The notes under the pieces are model-generated. The model saw only the letters and a program-made list of their open reading frames with translations. It was not told the origin of the DNA and did no database searches. A program made the position numbers and the translations under genes. A DNA stretch of 64,000 nucleotides. Origin: Balamuthia mandrillaris. Lineage: Eukaryota > Discosea > Longamoebia > Balamuthiidae. Where the stretch lies: positions 1 through 64,000 of the forward strand of contig JAVKOQ010000009.1 in NCBI GenBank assembly GCA_031835245.1. Reading direction: 5' to 3'. Shown one piece after another: positions 43,393 to 54,218 of this stretch; within the stretch, counting starts at the first letter, position 1; each line of letters begins with the position of its first letter.

Positions 43393-45330
43393 GGAGAGAG
43401 CGAAGAGTATGTACCAAAGTGTCATTGTCTGTACGAGAAATTAAATAAGCGAGGAACATAGAATTCGTGTGAAGAAGAAGATAGAGTAACAAAATGGAGG
43501 CATCCTCATGGAGAGTAACCGTCAAAACTTGAAAAAGTTCCTTGAAGGATACGCGTGCCACAAGTACGCTTGAGCCTTCCACATCTTCGGTATCAACTGC
43601 CATTTTGAAGCATTCAGTTAGTTGTTGTCGTTTGAAAGAACGAGGAGAGAACGAGAGAGAGAGAGAGAGAGAGAGAGAGGACGCACAATAAAGATCGTGA
43701 AGCGAGCCAATTTGAGAGCGATAAGGATTCTGAGAGAAGTTAACATGAGTAGGAGAGGCATGGTGGGCCAAAGCGAGCAGAACGCAAAGGCTGGTATCGG
43801 CCAATGCTCTTCCTCTATTCAATTCTCTTTGAGGAATGCTGCTTCCAGCAGCTGGTTCGGTGCTAGAAGAGGAAGTAAACATGTATGTATATGCATTCCA
43901 TGGTAAAAAGATGATCGATGCTATGAACGATAAAGGAGAATATCAATAATAGAGAAAAAAAAAGGAACTAAAGGTAAAAGACGTGTAATAAAGAAATGAA
44001 CAAAAAGAAGGAAAAATGAAAGAGAAAAGAAGAATAGAAGAACTGAGGAGTAAAGTACAAGCAGCGGTGCCAATGGTAGAGATCAAAGAAGAATCAGAGG
44101 AAGGATCTGGTTTCTGTCGATGATAAATATAGTTTTCAAACATAGTTTGCACAAATTCAGGTATTCGACCGTATTCGTAGCTCAAGTCGAGAAAGAGGTT
44201 GTACTCTTGTGCTCTCCTTCTTCGTCTTCTTCGTTTGCTTTTGTCATGTTCTTCTCTTCGTGTGTGCTCTGTTGCGTGCTCTTCTTCGGTTTCCACGTGT
44301 GTCGTGGAGGAAGGAATAGATTGATACAACTGAGTTGAGAACAGAATAAGCAGGACGTTTAATATCTCCACGTGATGTTCGTAGTTTTCTGCTCTGTTAT
44401 TGTTCGTGTCAGAAGGAAATCACATAGAAACAAAAGATGAAAGAGAGGGAGAGCAGAGAAGAGCAGAGCAGAAAGAAGCACTGAAGTAGCAAAGTGAGAG
44501 AAGAGAGAACAAGAGAACAAGAGCACGAAAGAAGCAGATAAGAGAGCTGTACTGTATTTCATTGTCGATGCAAAAGTCCATCAAGGCTTGTAACAACTCA
44601 AAAGCCAACGGTGGGAATGCCCCACCATTCTCCTGCTCCAAGTCTTCTTCTTTCTCCTTCCTCTTCATGGTATCTTCTTCGTGTGGCTCTCCCTGTTCTT
44701 TGGCAAAAAACTGTGAGAGTTGCTGCTGCTGTTCCTCTTTCGTCGAAGTCGTTGTTGGAACCGTGAAGCGAGCAACAAAGTACTTGCAAAAGACACGTAG
44801 CAAAAAGAGAGCATTGAGCAGTTCGATGGACTCAGAGGAGGTTTGTTGTGGAGTTGAGAAAGTAGAAGAAGAGGAAGAAGCCGTTGAAGTTGACGTTTGT
44901 TGTGAAGGAGAAGAAGTAGTAGTATAGTTTTGTTGTTGCTGATGTTTGAGAAGAACGCGTTTGTGCGGCGTGTCAGCAGCAGAGTGACTGTAGAGAAGAT
45001 GGATCGTATGGCGAACCAGTCGTTGAAAGTTTTTCGTTTTAGGATTATTTGTAGCTGCTCAAAACCAATTCACAAAAGTAAGTAGGAGCAAAAAAAGAAG
45101 ACTAAGAAGAACAGTCCCATACCAAAACGTTGGCAAAGCTGTTGAGTTACTTCTTCGAGTTGCTCTGGGTCGATCTGGTTGAGTTGAGTGCCCAGGCCAG
45201 CGAGCAAGGCGTTCCAGCGGGTGTGCTCCTCTGCGTCACCCAACAAGGTGGAAGCAAAGTTGGTGGGGCCTGTCAGTCGGTCCAAGTGCTCGTTGGCAAG
45301 CCTGCCTGCCGTGGAACCGCCTATCCCCAT
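41842..45330 (-). CDS. DYM: Dymeclin (Golgi-associated, N-myristoylated)
   Basis: N-terminus MGIGGSTAGRLANEHLDRL keeps the myristoylation glycine and the layout of animal dymeclin. Family blocks: LLAGLGTQLNQIDPEQLEEV (45220), FLDLSYEYGRIPEFVQTMFE (44170), HLNCLATLANMSASFEDLHP with YAAHRLVKLFGMIAKKHALF (42930-42820), HIVLEILNSCLMNSLRKNP (42470) and at the end LQFTYEEEENPRQFFTPYVW followed by SIVTNT (42030-41960). Dymeclin works at the Golgi and is needed for membrane traffic. Low-complexity Ser/Thr/Gln and acidic inserts (44940-44640) and a Pro/Thr insert (42780-42640) lengthen the protein compared with the animal form of about 670 residues. At least ten exons, with GA/CT repeats in introns near 43360 and 43650. 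Confidence 0.92.
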
Positions 45331-45695
45331 GGCTTGCGTTCCCTTTTTTATTGTTTTTTTCTTTCTTCTTTTCTTTTAATTGCACTTTTTTCTTTTGGGC
45401 GATGACATTTCGTGTCGTCACGGTAAATTGTCTACAAGAATATTAATGCTGTTCTTTCGTGCCAGGCCCCAAAGTGTCCATGACCCGCGACACACGCGTG
45501 TCCGGCCTGCGGAGAACCGCAGGGAAGCGCTGAAAAAGGAAAAACGCACTCCAGGAAATTTCGCACTTCCTGCGCGTGAGACAGTCATCGTTAGCAGGGA
45601 TAAGACTCGGTGGGGGTCCCGCCGTTCGACAATGTTGCCCTGACCTGGTGGGTTCGCCGTCAGGCCAAATGCTTTTGCATTACCAAAATCGATAA
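45331..45695. other. Divergent spacer with a cluster of perfect hairpins; possible structured RNA
   Basis: 365 bp between the divergent dymeclin and phosphatase starts. Within 45489-45664 four short perfect stems occur: GACAC/GTGTC (45489-45502), CCTGCGG AGAA CCGCAGG (45506-45523), CAGGAA/TTCCTG (45552-45572) and CCTGAC/GTCAGG (45639-45664). GC content is higher than in the flanks. This is unusual for a plain promoter and may be a non-coding RNA; no family is recognised. Confidence 0.35.
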
Positions 45696-47033
45696 ATGGC
45701 AACAAATTATGGAGAGAGAGTGCAGAAGAAACCTATGAAGAACGCAAAGGGCAGAAGCAAGGATAAGCTGAATTGGAGGGACGTGGGCGTTGCACTTCGT
45801 GAGCTCAACGGAGGAACCGAGGTCATCACATCCGGTTGGTTGTTTCGGTTCGTCGTTTCTATCCATTTTCTCTCCTGTTCTTTTTCTTCTTCCTCTCCCT
45901 CTTCCTCTTCCTCCTCCTCCTCCTCCTCTTCCTCTTCCTCTTCCTCTTCCTCTTCCTCTTCCTCTTCCTCTTCCTCTTCCTCTTCCTCTTCCTCTTCCTC
46001 TTCCTCTTCCTCTTCCTCTTCCTCTTCCTCACAGTCAAAAAAAAAGTTGTGGCAATATGGACTATTCCACTAAGAGAGAGCTTAGGGGTTCGGAAACCGT
46101 TATCAACCTTCGTCAAGTCGCCGACCTTGGCTCTCAACAACAACCACGAGCAGCTTCTTCCTCCTCCTCCGCCAATCGGAACCGATGGATGGCCGGGGAG
46201 GACGCCAAGGAATGGCTGCACTGCCCGGTCTCGAAGAAGGTGGACAAGTATGACACGACGTTGCCGCAGGTAAGGGAGTGGTTGGCCACTGTAATGAACA
46301 TTTTCGAGAGGGAAGACCTTCACTTTCCAGTCCTTATTCATTGTGCCAAAGGTAGGTTCTTGCTCGTAATGTGGTTTTTCTTGCTGCTTCGTTCCTTCTT
46401 TCGTGCTTCTTTTCTTCCTTTATTCCTCTTTCTTCTTCGTTCTTCGTTCTTCTTCTCACAAACGCGACAACAAAACCAGGGCGAGACAGAACAGGTGTGG
46501 TGGTAGCGACGTTGCTTCGCATATTGGGCGTTCCTCGCTCTCTCATTGTACAGGAATACTTGCTGACTAGCGGCACTCACGAGAGCAGCATTTTGACGAC
46601 GTTGGATGGAATTGAGGCTGCGAGTAATGGTGGAAGCATAGAGAAATACTTTCGGAAGAAAGTAAACGTAGCAAAGATTCGCCGTAACTTATCTTCAAGA
46701 GTTGTTTCTTCTTCTTCTTCTTCTTCTTGTTCTTCTTCTTCTTGTTTTTCTTCTTGTTCTTCTTCTTCTTCTTGACTGCAATCTACAAAATGAACAAGTT
46801 CCTCTTCTGCTTCTTTCTTTAAGGTGAAGGAAAGCGTGAAAGTTCTCGTTCGTCTTCTTCATCTCTGCTCAAGTAATGCGCATCTATTGCAAGCTTTCAT
46901 CAGTTTTTTCACCCAACAACAGAAGGAAGAAGAAAAGGAGGGCAGGGGTTTCTCACCTCTGTGCGAGTCTTCCCAAAGGATTATTTCATCTTCGTTCAAC
47001 AATCCAAAACAAGAAGTTCTACTGTCTGAATAG
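45696..47033 (+). CDS. Tyrosine/dual-specificity phosphatase (CX5R)
   Basis: Exons 45696-45847, 46044-46351, 46480-46661 and 46824-47033 join in phase. The start region LNWRDVGVALRELNGGTEV, then SGWLFRCGNMDYSTKRELRG and SETVINLR, follows the N-terminal pattern of the protein-tyrosine phosphatase family typified by PF13350 (NFRDxG ... LFRSG ... INLR). The active site is HCAKGRDRTG (Cys and Arg both present, split by an intron after AAAG), followed by VVVATLLRILGVP. No transmembrane or lipid-binding domain is visible. Substrate unknown; related enzymes act on phosphoproteins, phosphoinositides or inositol pyrophosphates. Intron 1 is almost entirely (CCTCTT)n. The last 175 coding bases overlap the 3' coding end of the TMEM45-like gene on the other strand. 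Confidence 0.85.
45884..46030. repeat. (CCTCTT)n hexanucleotide array in phosphatase intron 1
   Basis: About 24 copies of the hexamer, pyrimidine-only on the sense strand, running to within 13 bp of the acceptor. It gives artificial Ser/Leu/Phe-Pro open frames. Confidence 0.95.
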
Positions 47034-48364
47034 TGTTGCTTGTTTCGAAAGTTGGAAATGATACGATCCAACTTATAGAACAGCATCGTAACAGCGGCAA
47101 CACCGATTAACAATCCCAAAAAGTGGATCACGAAGGAGAACATTCCGTTCATCTCTGCAATATATGATCATCAACAAACTGGCAACCGACAAGAGAGAGA
47201 GAGAGAGAGAGAGAAGACGCACTGGACATCTTCTCAGGATCGTCTTCATTCCAAAGGAGAGCGAGGTTCCATGTGAACACACCGGCTTGCATCAGCGTGA
47301 GGCCAGACAGAAACGGGAAGGGCGTTGCATACACCTTAGGGTTCAGGTACATCGATCTCACCTTTCTACATTTGTTTCGTGGTTTTGTTTTGACGAAGAG
47401 TTATTTCTTTTGTTAGTAACGCAAACAGGGAAAGAGGCGGGAAGAGGAAGTTACGACAAAACATACCTGTACCGAGGGTTACAGGTGAAGCGCTTTTCTG
47501 GCTTGTCTTCGTGGAGGTGGCACTCCGGCCTTTGGCTTGGAGGACGGTCCGTGAAGAAGCCAACCATGTACTCTGCCATTATGCACTACACAAGATTGAA
47601 TAAGGTGCGCCACCAGGCATGAACTTAGAGGAGGAAGAGGAGAGTACCAATCCAGCGAAAATGAACATCCAGCCGCAGGCCTTATGCCCAAACTCAAAGT
47701 ATCCGTTGTGTTGCGGATGATTGTGCCAAAAGTAGCCAAGCACACACCACGTCGATGGCCAGATCTGTTATGCGTGTGGAGTAAGCCTCTCAACCTATTC
47801 TTTCTCTTTCCTCTTGTCGCTATCGAGCACAAAGCTCATCTCTCTTCTCTCTCTCTCTCTCAACCTTGCTCTCTTTCCCTGCCTCCTCTTTTTCTCTTCT
47901 CGGTCTGTCTTTGCACTCATGCACACACCAAACGAAATAACATACCAGGCTCCAAGCAACTCCCTTCAGCCTGTGGAGCTGGTGCAGGAGGCCAATGCTG
48001 CCGGTGACCATGAACATGGCGGCCATCATAAAGTGGTTGATGTTCACGTGGCTGAACCAGTCCGTCATGAATATGTACTCCACTATAAAGTGTCCCGTCC
48101 TGTTGGTATTGTTCATTTCATTTTTAGTTTTTAAATTTTTTTCGTTTTTAGATGTAAATTTTTAAATTATTTTTTGTGGTAACTCAGGAGAAAACAGAAA
48201 CGAAGAACGTACCCTCCTAAAAGAGTGGACCATGCGGGCAGGGTCACCCAGGCAGGGTGCTCGCGGAAGGGGCGGAGGGTCTCCAGGTCCAGCGACCTGA
48301 GGAAGAAGAACAGGCCCATGAAGAACCAAAAGGCCCCCACTTCAATGTGTCCTTGAACCGACAT
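46859..48364 (-). CDS. TMEM45-like multi-pass membrane protein
   Basis: ATG at 48364 starts MSVQGHIEVGAFWFFMGLFF (first membrane helix), then WVTLPAWSTLLGG, GHFIVEYIFMTDWFSHVNIN, HFMMAAMFMVTGSIGLLHQL, IWPSTWCVLGYFWHNHPQHN, GYFEFGHKACGWMFIFAGL, YMVGFFTDRPPSKPKAECHL, LSGLTLMQAGVFTWNLALLW and a last helix FSFVIHFLGLLIGVAAVTML. The succession of helices with conserved H/E residues is that of the TMEM45/DUF716 family, whose function is poorly known. The last exon runs on as a hydrophilic tail to a stop at 46859, inside the antisense phosphatase exon. If instead an unseen intron removes that tail, the overlap disappears. Confidence 0.8.
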
Positions 48365-48878
48365 GATTATTGCCCTGCGCGCTCCTCCTATTCTCTTCTT
48401 TCTCTTGCTTGTTTAAGCTTTTGCTGACGAAAACAAATGTTTGATACGAAGCAAGGTGACGCCTTTGGTGTTTTGTTCGGTTGTTCGTTCGATTGAAAAA
48501 CAAAAAGTTGCATTCAGTTTTCAATCACGTTTTTGTCAAGTAGAGGAAGCCTTATAGCGAGTGGCTAACACGGCACAAGGCCACCGAAACGACGCTCCCC
48601 CAACAAGTCCTCCAAACAACAACAACAACAACATAAAAAATAGCCGATGCTATGCAAGTCAATCATCACAGTGTTTTCCGACGTTTTTCCGTGTAGTTTC
48701 CTCCGGTTTGAAACCCGCCTATTTATATGTCGACAGCGGGTGCTGATGTCATTCCATGTCTACAACAAATAAGGGTGATGATGTCACATAGTCGACACAG
48801 AATGGAAGACAGGAGAGAGGACATGAGAGCAGTACAATAAATTATGCAAAATAGAAAAGAAAAGAAAAAGAATAAAAG
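48365..48878. promoter_or_regulatory. Divergent spacer between TMEM45-like and coiled-coil genes
   Basis: 514 bp containing two GTCGAC sites (48729-48734 and 48791-48796) and two GATGTCA-type motifs near them (48744, 48779), plus a CAA repeat (48615-48632). Motif clustering about 90-150 bp before the plus-strand start suggests promoter elements. No gene seen. Confidence 0.45.
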
Positions 48879-49717
48879 ATGAAGAACGTAGCGGCAGGAG
48901 GAGGAGGAGGGACTTCTGCCCTGAGAAGCAGCAGAGGACAAAGGGCCTCTCACAGAAAAGCAGGAAGAGAGGAAGGGGAAGGAGGGACCAACGACACAAA
49001 GAAGAAGAAAAAGAGACCGCTGCTGCCTTCACAACAGCATGGCACCACCACCGCCGCCGCTAACGGCCACCGCCACTACCGGGCCAACGGCTACAATGGC
49101 TACAACGGTTTCGGCACGGGCTCCTTTGCCTTGATGAACGGGAAGAAGAAGAAGAAGGACAAGAAGAAGGGGAAGGAGGAGGAGAAGGAGGAGGAAGAGC
49201 TGCTTCGTCATGAGAAACAACGCCAATTGGAGCAGCTGCGCAAACCGCTGTTCGTGGCCTATGAGGAGGAGAAGGAGGAGGACCATGACCAACATACGGG
49301 AGAGAATGGGAGAGGCTTGGAGGAGGAGGAGGAGAACAGGCTGCCGCTTCATGGCGTTGACGTGAACTTTGACTTTGATGAGGAGGAGTTGGATTTGTTA
49401 AAAGACGAACGAACTGAAGTGGAAGAAGAAGAAGACGTCCAGCGGCCACACTTTTATGAGAATAACCGCTACCCCCATGCACATGAAGAAGAAGAAGACG
49501 AAGAAGCGCTGTCTCCAAAAGAAGAGGGAGAGGAAGAACAGGAAGAAGAGAAAAAGGTTCGGGCTTGCATGAAGGCGTTGGAGCTCAGCATCCAGGAGAG
49601 CTTGGCTGCGGAGCAGGTCCCGCCAGCCCTCTATCTGCCGTCTTTGGAATGTTTGCACCTCCTTCATCACCGTTCCACGTCACAAAGAGAGCAGCTAGAT
49701 GTTTTGTTACAGGTTTT

Positions 49718-49758
<41 letters not shown>

Positions 49759-51089
49759 TCTCTTTCTCTTCTCGTTGTTTCTTATCTTTTCCTCCTCTTT
49801 CTTTTTGCGTGATTTCTGTTTTCTTTGCATTTACGTTCGTACATTATATTTATAGGAAAGGAAAGGAAAGGAAAATGGGAAAAAGAAGCCTAATATCGTT
49901 GAGGAAGGTCTCCCAAATGGCAACAACAAGCAACTAAACGGTTCTGATGCAGATCCACGAAACAGAGCTCGAGAACTGTTACGACACTTGAACAAAGAAT
50001 CCGTTGCCATCGAACGGCTTGAGCGCCTCGTTCAAGATGTACTCTTGCTTCCCTGTCTTTCTGCTTCATTACTCTTCTTGTTTTATGTTGTGCTTTACCA
50101 ATATCAAAACAAAACAGAGCTCAGATACCGAACGAAGTGAAGAAGAAGAGCAAGAAAAGGAACATCAACTAGGATTACTGTCACGACTCGCCAAAGACAA
50201 AGCCGAGTTAATTACTCTTCTCACGCAAACAATGGAGCAACTGGATGCGGTGGCTCCAACGTTGTCTAAACATGAACAAGAACTGGAACGTTTGCGACGG
50301 GAGAACCTGTTGCAAGCTCAGCTCGTTCAAAAACTGAAGAAACAGCTTCAACTTCAGAAACAAATGACTGCTTCGTCTTCTTCGTCTCCTACGAAGACAA
50401 AGACAAAAGGTAGAACAGAAGAGCCCAAGATGAAGAAAGAAAGAGAAAAAGGAAGAGAAGAACGAAGAAGAGAAACCAAAGAAGAGCAAAAACGAATACA
50501 AAGAATAAAAGGAGAAGGAGAAGAAAACGGACCACAAAGAAGAAAAGGAAGAAGCAGAACAAATAGTGGTGGCAGTAGCACGAATGAGAAGAAACATTAC
50601 GAAAACGAACCAAAACAACAAACTCAACAAAACCAAAGAACAAAAGCAAAAACAGTAACAAAACGGATAGCACAAACAGAAGCAACAGAAGAAGGAGAGA
50701 CAAAAGAGACACCAACACTAAGAATAGAAGAAGCATTTGAGCAAAGTCTCATATTGCTCTCCCATCGCTGCACGCAGTTGGAGGTGGAGAAGAAGCGACT
50801 GATGGAGAAGTTGGTGGCCGAGACGCACCGAGCCAGCTTCATTCGCGCCCAAAAGAAAGACTTGGAGACGTTCCTGTTCGGATGTGGAGTGGACAATGAG
50901 ATTCTCTGCTCTTATCTCCAGCAGCTCGGCAGCTTTTACAAAGCGGAGGAGGAAGAGGGCGAGGCAGCAACGGAGAAAGCTGTAGAGAAAGCAGAGGAGG
51001 GGAATGAACGGATAGAAATGGATGATGAGGAACGAATGCTGGAACGACGGTTCCAGCAGCTGTTGCGGTATCCCTTTCATCATTCTTGA
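48879..51089 (+). CDS. Large charged coiled-coil protein, function unknown
   Basis: Three to four exons: about 48879-49712, a short exon near 49855-50037 and one from about 50117 to TGA 51087-51089. The N-terminal third is Gly/Ser/Lys-rich, then Glu/Lys-rich acidic segments, followed by a helical region (ACMKALELSIQESLAAEQ). The last exon has heptads typical of coiled coil: LITLLTQTMEQLDAVAPTL, HEQELERLRRENLLQAQLVQ and QKLKKQLQLQKQM, a basic Lys/Arg-rich linker, and a second coil (CTQLEVEKKRLMEKLVAETH). No catalytic domain or membrane segment is visible. It could be a cytoskeletal or centrosomal scaffold, but that is only a guess from composition. Confidence 0.7.
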
Positions 51090-51144
51090 CTCCAAAAAAA
51101 AATTGTACTTTTCTTTTTTTTTTCTTCTTTTTTTCTTTAAAAAA

Positions 51145-51190
51145 TTGGTCGTGGTAGACCGGATTTGAACCGACGCTGGCCTATTTGGAA
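51145..51190 (-). other. tRNA-like 3' fragment with B box
   Basis: The minus strand reads GTCGGTTCAAATCCGGTCTAC then CACGACCA followed by six T. GGTTCAAATCC is a perfect B box and can form a T arm (GTCGG/CCGGT, with two wobble pairs), and TTTTTT would end Pol III transcription. No matching 5' half (GTGGTAG) is found upstream, so this is a tRNA relic or tRNA-derived repeat end, not a working tRNA. Confidence 0.35.
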
Positions 51191-51292
51191 TTTCGCGTGT
51201 TCCCGCCAAAAAATTTAACGGCGAAAGAATGCTAAAAATTTGGTCCGCTAAAGAGAGAGAGAGAAGAGAGAAGAGAGAAGACAAAAAGGGGA

Positions 51293-53155
51293 ATGTTGAC
51301 ACTGTTCAGTCCACAGCGGGCGTGTTCGCCCGGAAATCTCAAGTCCCCAAGGACTTGTTTGAAGCAGTACCAGGTTGCTGAAAACCCCACCCGCGACGAA
51401 CAACAACCACGGAGCAGACACAAAGCAACCGCGACCAAGAACAAACGCTTGACCGGAAAACACGGACAAGTGTGGATAGTCCACAACAAAGCGAAAGCTC
51501 CTCCACAGCGCGCCAAAGAAACAGAAAACGAGGACAGCGAAGCGAACCGGAGCAACCAGAAGCTTTACGCCATCAAAAGACAACCGATCGAAACGGCGGA
51601 AGCCCGGGAGAGAGGCCATCGCGAATGCGCCATCTACGCTCTCCTTAGGGACCTTCACTTTCAAAACAAGACCTTCAACTTTGTCCTTCTGCACGACTGG
51701 ATGCAATGCGAGACGGACCGCGAACCTCTGTTTTGCCAACAAGAGGAAGAAGAAGCAAAGGAAGCGGAGGCAGAGGAAGAAGAGAAAGAAGCTTTCATTC
51801 ATTTTGTGATGGAATATGTGGAGAGACCTTTGAACAGCTGTCAAAACCTGCTCTCTTTGGAAGAGGTCAGGGAGATCCTGTTTCAAACGTTGTGGGGGTT
51901 GGCTGTGGCTGAGAACGACCTCGAGTTTGTGCACAACGACCTGCACCCTCGTAATGTTCTTCTCCGCTCGCTCAACCGTTCGGCTGAGGATGAAGAGGAG
52001 GGCGAGGGAGAAGAAGAGGCAGAGGAAGAGAAATCGTGTTGTGTGTATATTGACGAGGATGGACAGCACTTTTATACTTGGCGTTACGTCGTCAAGATTG
52101 CCGGTAGGCTTTTCTTCTCTCTCCTTCCCGCAGCACTCTTTGTCTCTCTTGAGCTAAGCAAAAAATATAACCAGACTTTGGATTGAGCCGCATTAAGACC
52201 GAACGTGGGGAGATACTTTACAACAAACGAATAACGATGCAAGAGCTGTTCATGCCACAGACCGACCTCAACTTTGTGGCGGCGTGGAAATGGGGACCAA
52301 CGGTCCGCTGTAAGGTCCTCAACGACCTTCGAGCCAAGCTTCGCAAAATTGGTACCTTCTCCTTCGTTGTTTTTTTTTTTCTTCATCATCATCGATGGCT
52401 TCTTGTTCTTCTCTTCTTCGTTTCTCTTCTTTCTTTTCTTGGTCGATTCAGTGATGAAACGATTCTCTTCTTCGTTTACAGATGCGAATGCTGCTTTGTT
52501 ATTGAAGCATCCGTTCTTTGAGCCGCTGCGCCAGCAACCCAACTTCTTCTCTGAGGAGCGTTGCACCGTGGTATCTCGCAACGGTCTGGCGGGCATCCCT
52601 CCAGAGCTTCGTGCTCAAGCTCTCTATCCCGTCTCGGAGGCATCTCCTCCGCGCGTGCCAACTCCGTTAGAGCTTTTTCCTTCTTCTCCCCTTCCTTCTT
52701 CTTCTTCGTCAACAACAAAAAGAGGACTTTTGTCTTCTCCTCTTCCTTCTCGACTGCACCCAAGCTCCCCCTTTTGGTCTCCTCCTCCTTTTAAGGGTTT
52801 ACTTTCTCCTTCGCGAAACTCGACATCTACTTCAACTACAAAAGAGGCAACGTCAGCTTCCCCATTTGCCTCTCCTCTTCATCCTTCTTCACGTGCTAGC
52901 AAGAGACGACTCGCCAAACGAAGAGCAGTTCCCCTTTCTCCAGCCTCCAAACTTGTTCAAGAGGCCAAAAACACTCGTGCTAGACGAAGTTTAGCCCTTC
53001 ACACAAAAGAAACCACCAATAATTCCAGCAATAACGCCAACAAAGAGAACCAAGCGAACAACAACAATAACAACAACGAACCAGAACGCAATAGGAAGAC
53101 TGCACCCCAGCCCTTACGACGAAGCCAAAGAGTCAGACGAAAACCTGTTTTGTAA
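51293..53155 (+). CDS. Haspin-like protein kinase
   Basis: Exons 51293-52103, 52175-52351 and 52482-53155 join in phase. Kinase landmarks: glycine loop TGKHGQVWIV, ATP lysine in LYAIKRQPIE, helix C RGHRECAIYALLRDLHFQN, FVLLHDWMQ, FIHFVMEYVERPL, then ILFQTLWGLAVAENDLEFVH with NDLHPRNVLL. The LAVAE..L.F.H.DLH.xNVLL string is the haspin signature. The exon join creates VKIADFGLSR where haspin has DYTLSR. After QTDLNFVAAWKWGP comes HPFFEPLR and a long Ser/Pro/Asn-rich tail with basic ends. Haspin phosphorylates histone H3 Thr3 in mitosis. Odd points: HND in place of HRD, DFG in place of DYT, and the disordered part at the C-terminus rather than the N-terminus. The start is the first ATG after the GA-rich leader. 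Confidence 0.82.
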
Positions 53156-53191
53156 GAATGTACACAATAATAGGAGGAGACAAAAGGTTAT

Positions 53192-54178
53192 TTAACCGCC
53201 AAGTTTCTTCTTTGAAAGTGTGACTCGAAGTAAACTATGTTCTCTTGCAACGCCGAAACGGAATGGAAAGGAGTGTTGTCCGTTACCACGATGCACGTAC
53301 AGATGCTTGTTGCCATGGACCCACCAGCCATAGTCCGGCACTTTGTATCGTAGACGTGCGTAGGTCCATGGAAGTCCTACCGATGTTAGTCCTAATTGGC
53401 CACCGTGCACATGGCCTGACGTGAAGATGTTGGTGGTCGATGCCGGAAGAAATGATTTAGAGTAGAATGAATCAGAAAAATAGAAAGAAGGAAAGAGAGA
53501 ACAAGTCCGAGAAAACGAGAGAAGGACAGAAGTGAGGATAGAGAGCAAAACCTGCAAACACGATGAGTGATTCCTCTGGAGGGATGTGATCAAAGCCAGC
53601 GGGATCGTGAATGAGCATCAACCGAAGAGCAGAAGGAGAGGATGGAGGGAAACGCTGACACAGATCAACCAGATGAGGTCCTTTGCGTCTCGTGGGAAAT
53701 ATGAAATGACTTCCAATTATATCCACCACTCCTAATTCTGTTGATATTTTTTGTTTTGGGTCAATCTATATAAACATTATAAATAGAGAAGAAAAGGTTT
53801 GAAACAAACCAGTAGTAATGGACGTTTGCTCATCGCATAGCAGCTTGACGCCTGCTGCTGCTAATCCTTTCTTTATGAAAGGCAACCCTTCATAGTCATG
53901 ATTCTTTATGGGTTGGTTTGAGGAAAGGGTTAATTTTAAGAGATGCACATATAATGCTGAAGCAATGACGTACCCCAAGACAGGCAAAAGCACGTCTTTT
54001 AAGTTGGGAGAGAGGCGCTAGCGCGTATGCCAGTTGTTGAGTGCACAGTTCGTCTCTGTGCACCTCTGCTGCGAACAGATCTCCCGTCAATAATACGAAG
54101 GTTGGATCTATTCGAAGAGAAAGAAGAATACAAGCCTTAGATATCATAGTAAAACAAAGATAATGAAAAAAGCAAAAA

Positions 54179-54218
<40 letters not shown>

